A stretch of DNA of 64,000 nt from an uncultured Eubacterium sp. (GCA_934322085.1 CAKRGF010000006.1:22480-86479); one strand, 5' to 3'. Counted from the stretch's first letter, positions 1-9,649 are shown. Program-made: numbers and translations. Notes: generated by a model not told the origin, from the letters alone.

Positions 1-2
1 CC

Positions 3-614
3 AAAACGAACAGCAAAATTAATTTAAAAGTCGTTCCGGGACATTTTGCAACGACATCTTCACACATTAATTTTTATATGGATATGACCACCTTAAAAGT
101 TCGCCAAAAGGAAGCTTATGAAGTAGCAAGAGAAATGGCAAAAGAATACCAGTACAGCAAACCGATTGACACCATCGTATGCATGGACGGCTGTGAAATC
201 ATCGGTGCCTGCTTAGCAGAAGAACTGAACAAAAACGGTATTATGTCATTAAACCAGCATGACAGTCTGTATGTCATTACACCAGAATTTGACGGAAACG
301 GGCAGATGATTTTCCGCGACAACTTACAGCCAATGGTAAGAGGAAAGAACATCCTTCTTCTTTTGGCATCCGCAACAACCGGACGTACCATTGCCAGAAG
401 TCTGGAGTGTATCCAGTACTACGGCGGTATCATTCAGGGCATTTCAGCGATTTTCAGCGCAGCAAAAGAAATTTACGGTGAACCTGTCCACTGCATCTTC
501 TCAACAGAAGATTTACCAGACTATAACACCTTTACACCAAGTGAATGTCCACACTGCAAAAACAAAGAAAAAATTGATGCGATTGTAAACGGATTCGGAT
601 ATTCCGAATTGTAA
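3..614 (+). CDS. Orotate phosphoribosyltransferase-like protein, 5' end outside window
   Basis: The frame is open from the left edge with no stop. Residues before the first in-window ATG (position 78) read like family sequence (GHFATTSSHINFY), so that ATG is an internal Met and the gene starts upstream. The product resembles type I phosphoribosyltransferases annotated as orotate phosphoribosyltransferase in Lachnospiraceae. The PRPP-loop region reads LLLLASATTGRT, lacking the usual acidic pair before the TTG. A C-terminal CPHC motif (ECPHCKN) could bind metal. The substrate cannot be fixed from sequence; a nucleotide salvage or regulatory role is possible. A strong hairpin terminator follows. 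Confidence 0.7.
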   Translation, partial: KTNSKINLKVVPGHFATTSSHINFYMDMTTLKVRQKEAYEVAREMAKEYQYSKPIDTIVCMDGCEIIGACLAEELNKNGIMSLNQHDSLYVITPEFDGNGQMIFRDNLQPMVRGKNILLLLASATTGRTIARSLECIQYYGGIIQGISAIFSAAKEIYGEPVHCIFSTEDLPDYNTFTPSECPHCKNKEKIDAIVNGFGYSEL

Positions 615-626
615 ATCGCACATAAT

Positions 627-679
627 AAAAAACGGTAAATCAGCGGAACTGTATGGTTTCGATGATTTACCGTTTTTTT
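627..679. terminator. Bidirectional rho-independent terminator
   Basis: AAACGGTAAATCA pairs with TGATTTACCGTTT and is flanked by A- and T-runs on both sides. It sits between the convergent phosphoribosyltransferase and pepD genes and can serve both. Confidence 0.85.
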
Positions 680-680
680 G

Positions 681-2132
681 CTATTTCAACTGTTTCAATA
701 TTTCAAGCAGATATTCCCACGTTCGTTTCACACTTTCCACATCCATACTCTCTTTCGGCGTGTGGATATCTTTCATATCCGGTCCAAATGAGACACAGTC
801 AAGTCCCAGTATCTTTCCGGCAAAAATACCACATTCCACCCCTGCATGAAGTGCCTCCACAATAGGTTTTCTGCCATATTGCTCTTCAAATATCCGGCAC
901 ATCAAATCACGCAGCGGTGAATTTTCCAGATACTCCCATGCCGGATAATCTCCATTTGTGGTAACCGTGCCGCCTAATGTCTTTGTCAGACAGGCAATCT
1001 GGTCAAGCAGCGCCCGCTTTTCCGACTCCACACTGCTTCGCACCGAAAATGACAGTGAAACATGGTCTCTCTCCGTCTTCATAATTCCTAAATTTAACGA
1101 AGTCTGAACAAGTCCTTTCATTTGAAAACTCATCTTCTGAATTCCACCCGGCAGACAAAGAAGGGCGGTAATCACCTTATCCGCAGAATCTTTCGTCATT
1201 GTCAATTCTTTTTCTACGATTGTAGTTTTCTTTGCTTCCACCAAAATCATAGGGTCTGTTTCCAAAAACTCATGTTTTATTTCGGCGGAAATCTCCGCAA
1301 TCTTTGTATTGATTTCTGACTGCCGTTTTTCCGGACATACAATAACTGCTTCTGCCTGTCTCGGAATGGCATTATCTTTCAATCCACCATTTAAGGAGCA
1401 CAGAGAAAATGGAATTTCTTTATGCAGTTCATAGAGAACCCTTCCCATTATCTGGCAGGCATTGGCGCGCCCCTTATCAATTTCAACACCGGAATGGCCT
1501 CCCATTAAACCACTGACAGAAACAACATATTTCACACCACCACCTGTCTCAAAGGAAAGCGGAAGTTCCACCTGCGCTGTCACACCGCCGGCACAGCTGA
1601 CTAACAAATGCCCCTCATCTTCGGAGTCCAGATTCAACATCGTTTTTGCACGAAGAGGTGAAGTATCCAAAGCTGTGGCACCTAACATTCCGATTTCTTC
1701 ATCTACCGTAAGCACAATCTCCAACGGCGGGTGTGGATATTCATCCGTCTCCAATAAAGCAAGAGCATATGCAACGGCAATACCGTCATCTCCGCCAAGC
1801 GTTGTTTTTTCTGCTGTCACAATGCCATCTTCCACCTGCAGACAAAGTCCATCCGTCTCAAAATCAAGGTCACAGCCCTCTTCTTTTTCACAGACCATAT
1901 CCAAATGCCCCTGCAGCATAACCGGAGCCGAATTCTCATATCCTTTTGTGCCGTCTTTCCATATTATCACATTGTTATATTCATCCTGCAAATAAGTAAG
2001 GTGATGCTCTTTTGCAAAAGAAACACAATAATCACTGATTTTTTTCGTATTTCCCGAACCATGCGGTATGCCACAGATTTCTTCAAAATAATGCATCACA
2101 CGTGCCGGTTCTAATGCTCCCAAAACACTCAT
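681..2132 (-). CDS. pepD: Aminoacyl-histidine dipeptidase (Xaa-His dipeptidase, M20 family)
   Basis: A cytosolic dimeric zinc dipeptidase of about 483 residues, the usual PepD length, that hydrolyses Xaa-His and broader dipeptides. Metal-binding motifs are visible: HLDMVCEK near residue 80, LGGDDGIAVAY near 115, DEEIGMLGA near 148, NLDSEDEG near 170 and HAGVECGIF near 435. The ATG at 2132 is preferred because GGAGG lies eight bases upstream; an in-frame TTG at 2138 is too close to that site. It has its own consensus promoter, divergent from tyrA. Confidence 0.93.
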   Translation of the reverse strand: MSVLGALEPARVMHYFEEICGIPHGSGNTKKISDYCVSFAKEHHLTYLQDEYNNVIIWKDGTKGYENSAPVMLQGHLDMVCEKEEGCDLDFETDGLCLQVEDGIVTAEKTTLGGDDGIAVAYALALLETDEYPHPPLEIVLTVDEEIGMLGATALDTSPLRAKTMLNLDSEDEGHLLVSCAGGVTAQVELPLSFETGGGVKYVVSVSGLMGGHSGVEIDKGRANACQIMGRVLYELHKEIPFSLCSLNGGLKDNAIPRQAEAVIVCPEKRQSEINTKIAEISAEIKHEFLETDPMILVEAKKTTIVEKELTMTKDSADKVITALLCLPGGIQKMSFQMKGLVQTSLNLGIMKTERDHVSLSFSVRSSVESEKRALLDQIACLTKTLGGTVTTNGDYPAWEYLENSPLRDLMCRIFEEQYGRKPIVEALHAGVECGIFAGKILGLDCVSFGPDMKDIHTPKESMDVESVKRTWEYLLEILKQLK

Positions 2133-2173
2133 TGCCAATTCCTCCTTGCTCTGTGTAAACTTTTTTCACTTCT

Positions 2174-2202
2174 ATTGTATGAATCCACATTCTCTGTGTC
2201 AA
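2174..2202 (-). promoter_or_regulatory. pepD promoter
   Basis: TTGACA, a 17-base spacer, then TACAAT on the minus strand directly upstream of pepD: a near-perfect sigma-A promoter. Confidence 0.85.
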
Positions 2203-2206
2203 GCAA

Positions 2207-2235
2207 TTGTAATTTACCCAAAAAGGTGCTAAACT
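2207..2235 (+). promoter_or_regulatory. tyrA promoter
   Basis: TTGTAA, 17-base spacer, TAAACT. The -10 ends immediately before an ATG at 2236, so transcription would begin beyond that ATG. This argues for the downstream start at 2275. Confidence 0.65.
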
Positions 2236-2274
2236 ATGTTTATTAACTTTGCAAAGAATGGAGATTATTATGCT

Positions 2275-3378
2275 ATGAAACATTTAGAACTTGGCTTTGT
2301 CGGATTTGGACTCATTGGCGGTTCCATCGCAAGAGCACTCAAAAAACAAAATAAGGATGTGTCCGTACACGTCTATTCCAGAAGAAAAAATCCGGCACTT
2401 GATGAGGGCATGACAGAGGGAATCATTGATTCTATCTGGTATGAAATTGATGAGCGTTTTTCCACCTGCGACATCATTTTTCTCTGTGCGCCAGTTCTAA
2501 AAAATACAGACTATCTGTCCGTCTTAAAACCACTGTTGAAACCTGGCTGCATCCTTACCGATGTCGGAAGTGTAAAGGGAAATATCTGTAAAAAGGCAGC
2601 CGAACTTGGACTTAGCCGCCAGTTTATCGGCGGACACCCAATGGCTGGTTCAGAAAAGACCGGGTACGAAAATTCCACCGATATTTTGTTGGAAAATGCA
2701 TACTATTTATTGACACCATTTGAGGAGACACCGGCAGAAAACTTATCCCTGTTAAAAGAACTGGTAGCAAAAACCGGTGCAAACTGTGTCGTTTTATCAC
2801 CATCACAACATGATAAAATCACCGCTGCCATCAGCCATGTGCCGCACATTATCGCCGTTTCCCTGGTTAATATGGTTCGCACAAGTGACAACGAGGAGCA
2901 GAATATGAAGGCGTTTGCCGCCGGTGGCTTCAAAGATATTACAAGAATCGCCTCATCCTCTCCACAAATGTGGCAGGATATTTGCTTAGCAAACAGCGAA
3001 AGCATTGATTATTTTCTCTCTCATTTTGAAAAGCAGATTGAAGATTTCCGCCACATGATAGCAGAAAAAGACGGAGCTTCCATTCAAGATGAATTTCACA
3101 CGGCAGGCGACTACAGGGATTCCATCCCGGCAAAAAAAAGCAGTGTAATTGCCCGTTCGTATGATTTATTCATAAACATCGATGACCGCGCCGGCGCCAT
3201 TGCCACAATCGCCACGATTCTGTCAGTGAACGGCATCAGCATCAAAAACATCGGCATCATTCATAACCGGGAATATGTAGATGGAGTTATGAAACTGGAA
3301 CTTTACAAAGAAGAAGATGAGAAAAAAGCAAGAGAGCTTTTAATCCAGAATCGATATGATATTGTGGATAGGGATTAA
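2275..3378 (+). CDS. tyrA: Prephenate dehydrogenase with C-terminal ACT domain
   Basis: Catalyses NAD(P)-dependent oxidative decarboxylation of prephenate to 4-hydroxyphenylpyruvate in tyrosine synthesis. The Rossmann motif GFGLIGGS is at the N-terminus, HPMAGSEKTGYEN is the conserved catalytic-region motif, and the last 75 or so residues (DDRAGAIATIATILSVNGI) form an ACT domain expected to give tyrosine feedback control. I chose ATG 2275 because GGAG precedes it and the promoter -10 overlaps the bases before the in-frame ATG at 2236. The 3' end forms a perfect stem with the end of the convergent kinase gene. Confidence 0.9.
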   Translation: MKHLELGFVGFGLIGGSIARALKKQNKDVSVHVYSRRKNPALDEGMTEGIIDSIWYEIDERFSTCDIIFLCAPVLKNTDYLSVLKPLLKPGCILTDVGSVKGNICKKAAELGLSRQFIGGHPMAGSEKTGYENSTDILLENAYYLLTPFEETPAENLSLLKELVAKTGANCVVLSPSQHDKITAAISHVPHIIAVSLVNMVRTSDNEEQNMKAFAAGGFKDITRIASSSPQMWQDICLANSESIDYFLSHFEKQIEDFRHMIAEKDGASIQDEFHTAGDYRDSIPAKKSSVIARSYDLFINIDDRAGAIATIATILSVNGISIKNIGIIHNREYVDGVMKLELYKEEDEKKARELLIQNRYDIVDRD

Positions 3379-3391
3379 CACCTATCCACAA
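3362..3391. other. Stem-loop spanning both stop codons of convergent genes
   Basis: An 11-bp perfect stem, TTGTGGATAGG with CCTATCCACAA, and an 8-nt loop covering the tyrA stop. It includes the last codons of both tyrA and the lipid kinase. No T-run follows on either strand, so it is not a canonical terminator. Confidence 0.6.
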
Positions 3392-4275
3392 AAATAAGTA
3401 ATTGCCTGCGGATGATTTTGAATCACCGCTTTTTTATGTTTTCCACCATTTTCCCCATCCAATGTATACGCTAGTGCTTCCTTGCAGCTGATTTCCACAT
3501 GGGCGCTGTGTATCACTTTCACCTGTGAATTTGCTTTTCCGTGCAGCAAAAATGCCATTACCTGATTTAACTCAATCGGATTTTTCGGTGTTTTCACAAA
3601 AATTCCATCAAGCCGTCCATCCTTTAAACTGACACTGTTTTTCTTGTATAATTTTAATCCTGCTACCGATTTTGCATTTGTCACCATACCAAGAATACAA
3701 TCCTGCTCCCAAGTTTCCAAATCCGTCTGCACCTTTATGTGATAACTTTTAGTCTTTCCCAGTTTTACTGCACCATCTAAAATATAAGCAGTCTTTCCAA
3801 ATAAGTTTTTTGTTGCCTGCGGTGTTTCATAAGAGACCGATGTAAAAGCTCCAAATGCCGCTACATAGGAAAAGAAATTACCGTTCATGTCACCGACATC
3901 ATAAGCGCCTTTTTTGTCTCCCACCGCAATCTGCGCACAGGGAATCACTCGTTTTGGCAGCCTGATACTATTTGCAAAATCATTCACCGTTCCGGTTGGA
4001 ATATAACCACAGGCCGGACGCATATCGGGTGGCAGAGCCATCAATCCATGAATCACCTCATGCAGTGTACCATCGCCGCCGCTGCATATCACACGGTCAC
4101 AGCCGATTCCCTTTTGTATGATATATTCGGCTGCATCACCCGCTTTCTGTGTTGCCGCAATCGAAACGTCCCACTGTCTTTTCATCATCAAATCTATGAT
4201 ATCGGCAAGTTTGTTCCGCAAAGTCCCCTTTCCGGCGCACGGATTATAAACGAATAATACCTTTTCTTTTTCCAT
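3382..4275 (-). CDS. Diacylglycerol/lipid kinase family protein (YegS/DgkB-like)
   Basis: A 297-residue DAGK-catalytic-domain protein. The nucleotide-binding GGDGTLHEV motif lies near residue 65, preceded by FVYNPCAGKG at the N-terminus. It probably phosphorylates diacylglycerol or a related lipid at the inner membrane face. It follows queA with a 12-base gap on the same strand, so the two are probably co-transcribed. GAGGG precedes the ATG. The true lipid substrate is not readable from sequence. Confidence 0.85.
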   Translation of the reverse strand: MEKEKVLFVYNPCAGKGTLRNKLADIIDLMMKRQWDVSIAATQKAGDAAEYIIQKGIGCDRVICSGGDGTLHEVIHGLMALPPDMRPACGYIPTGTVNDFANSIRLPKRVIPCAQIAVGDKKGAYDVGDMNGNFFSYVAAFGAFTSVSYETPQATKNLFGKTAYILDGAVKLGKTKSYHIKVQTDLETWEQDCILGMVTNAKSVAGLKLYKKNSVSLKDGRLDGIFVKTPKNPIELNQVMAFLLHGKANSQVKVIHSAHVEISCKEALAYTLDGENGGKHKKAVIQNHPQAITYFCG

Positions 4276-4287
4276 AAAAATCCCTCA

Positions 4288-5319
4288 CTAGTCGTCCAAT
4301 ATAATCATCGCATCTCCAAACGAGAAGAACCGGTATTTTTCCTGCACCGCTTCTTCATACACACGCATAACCTGCTCTTTTCCGGCAAGTGCGGAAACAA
4401 GCATTAAAAGCGTTGATTCCGGTAAATGAAAATTCGTAATCAGCACATCCATCATTTTGAAAGAATAACCCGGATAAATGAAAATATCGGTATCGCCCTG
4501 TCCCGGCTTAAGCACACCATTTTCATCGGCAGCCGATTCAATCGTCCGGCAGCTTGTCGTTCCTACGCAGACAATCCGTCCACCAGCCTGTTTTGCCCTG
4601 TTGATTTTATCTGCCTCTTCTTTTGTTACCTGATAAAATTCAGTATGCATATGGTGCTTCGACACATCATCGACTTTTACAGGTCTGAATGTACCAAGCC
4701 CGACATGCAGCGTAACATTTGCCACAAGCACTCCTTTTTCCTCTAATTTTTGAAAAAGTTCCTCCGTAAAATGAAGCCCTGCCGTTGGGGCTGCTGCCGA
4801 CCCTTCGTATTTGGCATAAACGGTCTGATAACGGTTCTTATCTTTCAATGTATGCGTAATGTAAGGCGGAAGTGGCATCTGTCCAAGCTGATCTAAAATC
4901 TCTTCAAAAATCCCCTCATATCGAAACTGAATCAAACGGTTTCCATCCTCTTTGACATCAATAATTTCTCCCGTCAAAATTCCATCTCCAAAAGAAATCA
5001 CGGCTCCTTGACGCGCTTTTTTGCCGGGTTTTACAAGAGTTTCCCAGACGTCATTCTCCATGCGTTTAAGAAGCAGAAGTTCAATTGTTGCCCCGGTATC
5101 CACTCTGGTTCCGTATAATCTTGCCGGAATTACTTTTGTATTATTCCGCACCAGACAGTCTCCCGGCTTTAAATACTCTACAATATCCGTAAACACTCTA
5201 TGCTCCACGCGCCCGGATTTCCGATGCAGCACTAAAAGTCTCGATGAACTTCTGTCCTCAAGCGGATCCTGCGCAATCAATTCTTTTGGTAAATCATAAT
5301 AAAAATCACTTGTTTTCAA
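4288..5319 (-). CDS. queA: S-adenosylmethionine:tRNA ribosyltransferase-isomerase
   Basis: Transfers and isomerises ribose from SAM onto 7-aminomethyl-7-deazaguanine in tRNA to give epoxyqueuosine. It has about 343 residues with family motifs DFYYDLPKELIAQ at the N-terminus, PTAGLHFTEELF mid-protein, TLHVGLGTFRPV and TNFHLPESTLLMLVSA. I prefer the TTG at 5319: it gives the family N-terminus MKTSDFYYDLP and lies nine bases from AGAGAGG, whereas the ATG at 5328 abuts that ribosome site. No other queuosine genes are in the window. Confidence 0.92.
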   Translation of the reverse strand: MKTSDFYYDLPKELIAQDPLEDRSSSRLLVLHRKSGRVEHRVFTDIVEYLKPGDCLVRNNTKVIPARLYGTRVDTGATIELLLLKRMENDVWETLVKPGKKARQGAVISFGDGILTGEIIDVKEDGNRLIQFRYEGIFEEILDQLGQMPLPPYITHTLKDKNRYQTVYAKYEGSAAAPTAGLHFTEELFQKLEEKGVLVANVTLHVGLGTFRPVKVDDVSKHHMHTEFYQVTKEEADKINRAKQAGGRIVCVGTTSCRTIESAADENGVLKPGQGDTDIFIYPGYSFKMMDVLITNFHLPESTLLMLVSALAGKEQVMRVYEEAVQEKYRFFSFGDAMIILDD

Positions 5320-5351
5320 CCGTCTCATCCTCTCTGTTTTTCTGTCCCCCT

Positions 5352-5380
5352 ATTGTAGCACATGCGATGACGGTTTTCAA
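5352..5380 (-). promoter_or_regulatory. queA promoter
   Basis: TTGAAA, 17-base spacer, TACAAT on the minus strand upstream of queA and the lipid kinase. Confidence 0.75.
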
Positions 5381-5427
5381 TTCTCGAATTTTACATAAAA
5401 TTTACGTGAAAATCAGATAAATACGTC

Positions 5428-5456
5428 TTTCCATTTTGGCAAATTCATTGTAAAAT
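5428..5456 (+). promoter_or_regulatory. Candidate ppx-ppk promoter
   Basis: TTTCCA, 17-base spacer, TAAAAT upstream of the ppx ribosome site. The -35 is weak. Confidence 0.45.
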
Positions 5457-5492
5457 AGAAACAAAGAAATTGGTTTCAGAATGGAGGTATTT

Positions 5493-7007
5493 ATGGCTTC
5501 TACAACTTATGCGGCAATTCATGTCGGATCAAATGAATTATGTATGAAAATATATGAAATGTCCCGTCAGAATGGAATTCGTCAGCTCACTTATGTACGC
5601 CACCCGCTCAGTCTTGGTGCGGAATCGTACACCGAAGGAGTCATTTCCTATCAGACACTTTCAGAAATCTGCAACACACTAAACGATTTCAAACGGATTA
5701 TGACAGAATTTCATACTGACAGCTGGGATGTCTGTGCCACCAGTGCAATGCGCGAGGCAAAAAATGTTTTAGTTGTCACCGACCAGATAAAAATCCAGAC
5801 CGGATTCAAAGTAAAACTTTTCAGTAACAGCGAAGCAAGATTCCTTTACTTCAAAGGAATGGTTCACAATGAAGGGCAATTTGAACCACTCAGCGAAGAA
5901 GGATGTCTGGTTCTCGATATTGGTGCCGGCAGTGTCCAGCTCTCTCTTTTTCAGAACGGACATCTGCAACTGACACAAAACCTTTTACTTGGTTCTTCAC
6001 GTATTCAGGAACTTCTGTATGCAATGCAGGATGAAGCCTATGATTACGATGCTTTGATTGATGAATACATTGAAAAGGATTTGTCTTTATTTAAACGACT
6101 GAATTTAAATAAAAAAGAGATTCACTGTATTTTGGCAGCCGGTGAAATGATTCCGGAAACCTACTATCACATGAAGGAAGTTAAAAAAGACTTTGACGGT
6201 TTTTTACCGGATAAAGTATTTACCAAAAAGAAAATGCTAAAATTAATGGGAAATATCCATGCGCAGTCACTTCTGCCCACCTTGCTTTTAATGCACAAAA
6301 TCACACAACTCACGGATTGCCAGAATGTCCTTCTCTCTCCGATTAATCTTTGTGATGGATTGGCTGCTGATTATGCAGAGCGAAAACTCCGCCTTTCCTG
6401 CGGGCATGATTTTACGGAGGATATTCTGAGTGCTTCAAGAAATATGGCGCAGAAATACGAAGTTGACTTAAACCACATCGATACCGTGCAGACTCTGGCA
6501 CTCCAGATTTTTGACCGAATCAAAAAAATACACGGTCTTGGAAAACGCGAGCGCCTGCTTTTACAGCTCGGCGTCATTCTTCACGGCTGTGGTGCCTATA
6601 TCAACGCCCTGCATGCAAGAGAATGTTCCTATCACATTCTTTTGTCAACAGAGATTATCGGAATCTCTCACAAAGAACGTCTCATCGTTGCCAATATGAT
6701 TCGCTATAACGATGAATCTTTTCCTTCCTTTGAAGAATTGGACGGTGATTTTTCAAGAGAAGAATATATTACAATCGTAAAATTGAATGCAATTTTAAAA
6801 ATTGCTAATGTATTAGACAAAAGCAATCGTCAGAAAATTAAAAATGTCGGTGTATCCGAGCGAAATGGAATACTAACAATCACGGCGGACACCATGGCGG
6901 ATATCACCTTGGAAAAAGGACTCTTCTTACATAAAGCAGATGTCTTTGAGGAAGTCTTTGGTATCCGGCCGGTACTAAAACAAAAACGAACAGGAAAGCG
7001 AGGATGA
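5493..7007 (+). CDS. ppx: Ppx/GppA-family exopolyphosphatase
   Basis: Hydrolyses terminal phosphates from polyphosphate, or pppGpp in GppA members. The ASKHA-fold phosphate loop LVLDIGAGSVQLSLF is near residue 140 and SAMREAKN near 85. The C-terminal third looks like the HD-type domain of longer Ppx proteins (LLQLGVILHGCGAYI). Length is about 504 residues. The ATG at 5493 is chosen because GGAGG sits five bases upstream; an earlier in-frame ATG (5481) overlaps that site. The polyphosphate kinase gene follows four bases later, a classic ppx-ppk operon. Confidence 0.88.
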   Translation: MASTTYAAIHVGSNELCMKIYEMSRQNGIRQLTYVRHPLSLGAESYTEGVISYQTLSEICNTLNDFKRIMTEFHTDSWDVCATSAMREAKNVLVVTDQIKIQTGFKVKLFSNSEARFLYFKGMVHNEGQFEPLSEEGCLVLDIGAGSVQLSLFQNGHLQLTQNLLLGSSRIQELLYAMQDEAYDYDALIDEYIEKDLSLFKRLNLNKKEIHCILAAGEMIPETYYHMKEVKKDFDGFLPDKVFTKKKMLKLMGNIHAQSLLPTLLLMHKITQLTDCQNVLLSPINLCDGLAADYAERKLRLSCGHDFTEDILSASRNMAQKYEVDLNHIDTVQTLALQIFDRIKKIHGLGKRERLLLQLGVILHGCGAYINALHARECSYHILLSTEIIGISHKERLIVANMIRYNDESFPSFEELDGDFSREEYITIVKLNAILKIANVLDKSNRQKIKNVGVSERNGILTITADTMADITLEKGLFLHKADVFEEVFGIRPVLKQKRTGKRG

Positions 7008-7011
7008 TGAT

Positions 7012-9072
7012 ATGACCCAAAGCGAACGATTTACTAACCGCGAGTTAAGCTGGTTAGCCTTTAACAAGCGTGTTTTGTCCGAGGCGAAAGACAACCATCT
7101 TCCGTTGATGGAACGATTAAAATTTTTAAGCATTACCGCCTCCAATCTGGATGAATTTTTCATGGTCCGCGTTGCCTCTCTGAAAGACCAGGTAAATGCC
7201 GGTTACACCAAAAAAGATATTGCCGGTATGACCAGTAAAGAACAGATTGACGCGATTTTAAAAGAAACGCACAAATTTACGACGGCTCAGTATAATACCT
7301 ACAACCGTTCTTTTCTTCCTTCATTAAAGAAGAATGGTTTAAAAATTGTCACAGAATTTGAAAAATTAACGGAAGAACAGGCAGACTACGTTGACAACTA
7401 TTTTCAAAAAGAGGTTTTCCCGGTCCTCACCCCGATGGCTGTAGATTCTTCCAGACCTTTTCCGTTAATCCGCAACCGCTCACTTAACATCGGAGCGCTG
7501 TTGATGGATAAAAAGAAAAAGGGAACCATTGATTTTGCCACCGTGCAGGTTCCATCCGTTCTGCCACGCGTTGTCACAATTCCGACCGATGGCGATAACT
7601 GTACGACCGTAATCCTTTTGGAGCAGATTATCGAAAAGAACATTCAAAAACTATTTTTGAATTACAAAGTTCTTTGTCAGGCTCCATTCCGTGTAATGCG
7701 AAACGCCGATCTCTCCATCGACGAAGACGAGGCAGCAGACCTTTTAATTGAAATCGAGAAACAGTTGAAGAAACGCCAGTGGGGCGAGGCAATCCGCTTA
7801 GAAGTCGAAGATAATATCGATAAGCGGCTGCTGAAAACGCTCCGAAAGGAATTGGATTTAAGTGAAGATGCCATTTTCAAAATTAATGGTCCTCTTGACC
7901 TGACTTTTTTAATGAAAGTATATGGCATCGAAGGTTTTGACCACTTAAAAGAACCAAAATATACGCCACAGCAGCCAAAAATGCTGGATGCCTCAAGAGA
8001 TTTATTTGAGCAGATACGGGAACATGACATTTTGCTTCATCACCCGTATGAAACTTTTGACCCGGTTGTCAATTTTGTAAAAAAGGCAGCAAGCGACCCA
8101 AATGTACTTGCAATTAAGCAGACACTTTACCGTGTCAGCAGTCATTCGCCAATTATTGCTTCTTTGGCGCAGGCAGCAGAAAATGGGAAACAGGTGTCTG
8201 TGCTCGTTGAATTAAAAGCACGTTTTGATGAGGAAAATAATATCGTGTGGGCGAAGAAATTAGAGAAGGCCGGGTGCCATGTTATCTATGGACTAGTCGG
8301 CTTAAAAACTCACAGCAAAATCACGCTGGTTGTCCGCAAAGAGGAAGACGGCATCCGCCGTTATGTCCATTTGGGAACTGGAAACTATAACGACTCCACT
8401 GCCAAACTCTACACCGATATGGGTATGTTTACAAGCAAAACCCGCTACGGGGAGGACGCCACGGCAGTCTTTAATATGCTCTCCGGTTATTCCGAACCGC
8501 TTGTATGGAATAAATTATCCTTGGCTCCTCTGTGGCTGCGCAGCAAGTTCTTATCTTTGATTGAGCGTGAGAAAGAACATGCCAAGAACGGACGCCCGGC
8601 AAGAATTATCGCAAAGATGAATTCCTTGTGTGATCCGGGAATTATTGAAGCACTCTATGATGCCAGCGAGGCAGGCGTGGAAATTGATTTGATTGTACGC
8701 GGCATCTGCTGTCTGCGTGCCGGAATCAAAGGCTTAAGCGAACATATCCGTGTGCGCTCCATCGTTGGTACCTTTTTGGAACATTCCCGCATTTTCTATT
8801 TTGAGAACAATGGAAATGCCGAATATTATATGGGAAGTGCCGACTGGATGCCAAGAAACTTAGACAAACGTGTAGAAATCTTATTCCCGGTTGAAGATCC
8901 TATATTGCAGGAAGAGATTTACCACATTTTACACATGCAGCTCTCGGATACAAAAAAAGCCCACCTTCTCATGCCGGATGGACACTACGTGAAGGTAGAC
9001 CAGCGAGGAAAAACTCCTCTGAATTCACAGCTGTATTTCTGCGAAGAAGCAATGGCAAACGCTAAAAAATAA
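7012..9072 (+). CDS. ppk: Polyphosphate kinase 1
   Basis: Reversibly polymerises the ATP gamma-phosphate into inorganic polyphosphate. At 686 residues it matches full-length PPK1. The N-terminal helical domain starts FTNRELSWLAFNKRVL. The active-site histidine is in GLKTHSKITLVVRK near residue 435, and the second conserved His-containing motif FLEHSRIFYFEN is near 588. GTGNYNDSTAKLYTDMG is the conserved strand-loop. It is co-transcribed with ppx. Its last 11 bases overlap the convergent RNase H gene. Confidence 0.95.
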   Translation: MTQSERFTNRELSWLAFNKRVLSEAKDNHLPLMERLKFLSITASNLDEFFMVRVASLKDQVNAGYTKKDIAGMTSKEQIDAILKETHKFTTAQYNTYNRSFLPSLKKNGLKIVTEFEKLTEEQADYVDNYFQKEVFPVLTPMAVDSSRPFPLIRNRSLNIGALLMDKKKKGTIDFATVQVPSVLPRVVTIPTDGDNCTTVILLEQIIEKNIQKLFLNYKVLCQAPFRVMRNADLSIDEDEAADLLIEIEKQLKKRQWGEAIRLEVEDNIDKRLLKTLRKELDLSEDAIFKINGPLDLTFLMKVYGIEGFDHLKEPKYTPQQPKMLDASRDLFEQIREHDILLHHPYETFDPVVNFVKKAASDPNVLAIKQTLYRVSSHSPIIASLAQAAENGKQVSVLVELKARFDEENNIVWAKKLEKAGCHVIYGLVGLKTHSKITLVVRKEEDGIRRYVHLGTGNYNDSTAKLYTDMGMFTSKTRYGEDATAVFNMLSGYSEPLVWNKLSLAPLWLRSKFLSLIEREKEHAKNGRPARIIAKMNSLCDPGIIEALYDASEAGVEIDLIVRGICCLRAGIKGLSEHIRVRSIVGTFLEHSRIFYFENNGNAEYYMGSADWMPRNLDKRVEILFPVEDPILQEEIYHILHMQLSDTKKAHLLMPDGHYVKVDQRGKTPLNSQLYFCEEAMANAKK

Positions 9073-9649
9073 CGCTTTTTGCCAGTTCATCCGCAAGGTC
9101 ATTGTACTCATCTCCGGAATGTCCTTTGACCTTTTGAAAATGAATGATTAGTTTATCCTTTAGGGAATCAAAGTATGCTTTATAGGCTTTGGTTCCCTCT
9201 TTATTTGTTTTCCATTCTCCGGTACACCACGAGGCAATCCCTTGATAATCATGGACAATCGTAAGACTTTCTGCCCCCTGTTCAACCGCCATCTTCATTG
9301 CCACCTGTGCTCCGAGAATTTCGCCTGCCACGTTCCGCATAGCAGCAAGTTCTGAATCGGTTCCCTTTTCGCAGTACTCTGTTTTTTCTCCTTCAAAAAA
9401 GAACACGACACCGCAACTGTACTCACCGGTCTCGACATTGTAACTTCCATCTACATAGGCAAGTGCTTCATCTTCTATCTTATTCTCTTTCGTATTATTT
9501 CCTAAGAAAGCTTCCGCTTCTTCTTTTGTCGGAAAACTTTTAAAAGATGCATTGGCAAATCCATCCACCTGTGCCTTGCACGCATCCCAGCTTGTATAAA
9601 TTCCCGGCGTTCTTCCGGCTCTCACTGCATAATATTTTTTCTTTGCCAT
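9062..9649 (-). CDS. RNase HI with N-terminal viroplasmin-like RNA-binding domain
   Basis: A 195-residue ribonuclease H. The first 50 or so residues (KKYYAVRAGRTPGIYTSWDAC) are the hybrid-binding domain also found in caulimovirus viroplasmin and eukaryotic RNase H1. The catalytic acidic set is visible: AYVDGSYN, ELAAMRNVAGEIL, VHDYQGIASW and DLADELA. It removes RNA from RNA-DNA hybrids. It starts one base after the pseudouridine synthase stop, with its ribosome site inside that gene, so translation is probably coupled. Confidence 0.92.
   Translation of the reverse strand: MAKKKYYAVRAGRTPGIYTSWDACKAQVDGFANASFKSFPTKEEAEAFLGNNTKENKIEDEALAYVDGSYNVETGEYSCGVVFFFEGEKTEYCEKGTDSELAAMRNVAGEILGAQVAMKMAVEQGAESLTIVHDYQGIASWCTGEWKTNKEGTKAYKAYFDSLKDKLIIHFQKVKGHSGDEYNDLADELAKSVIF

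Noticed and set aside
1462..1995. 177-residue plus-strand open frame
   Set aside because: It is antisense to pepD, Ser/Pro-rich low-complexity, and has no ribosome site.
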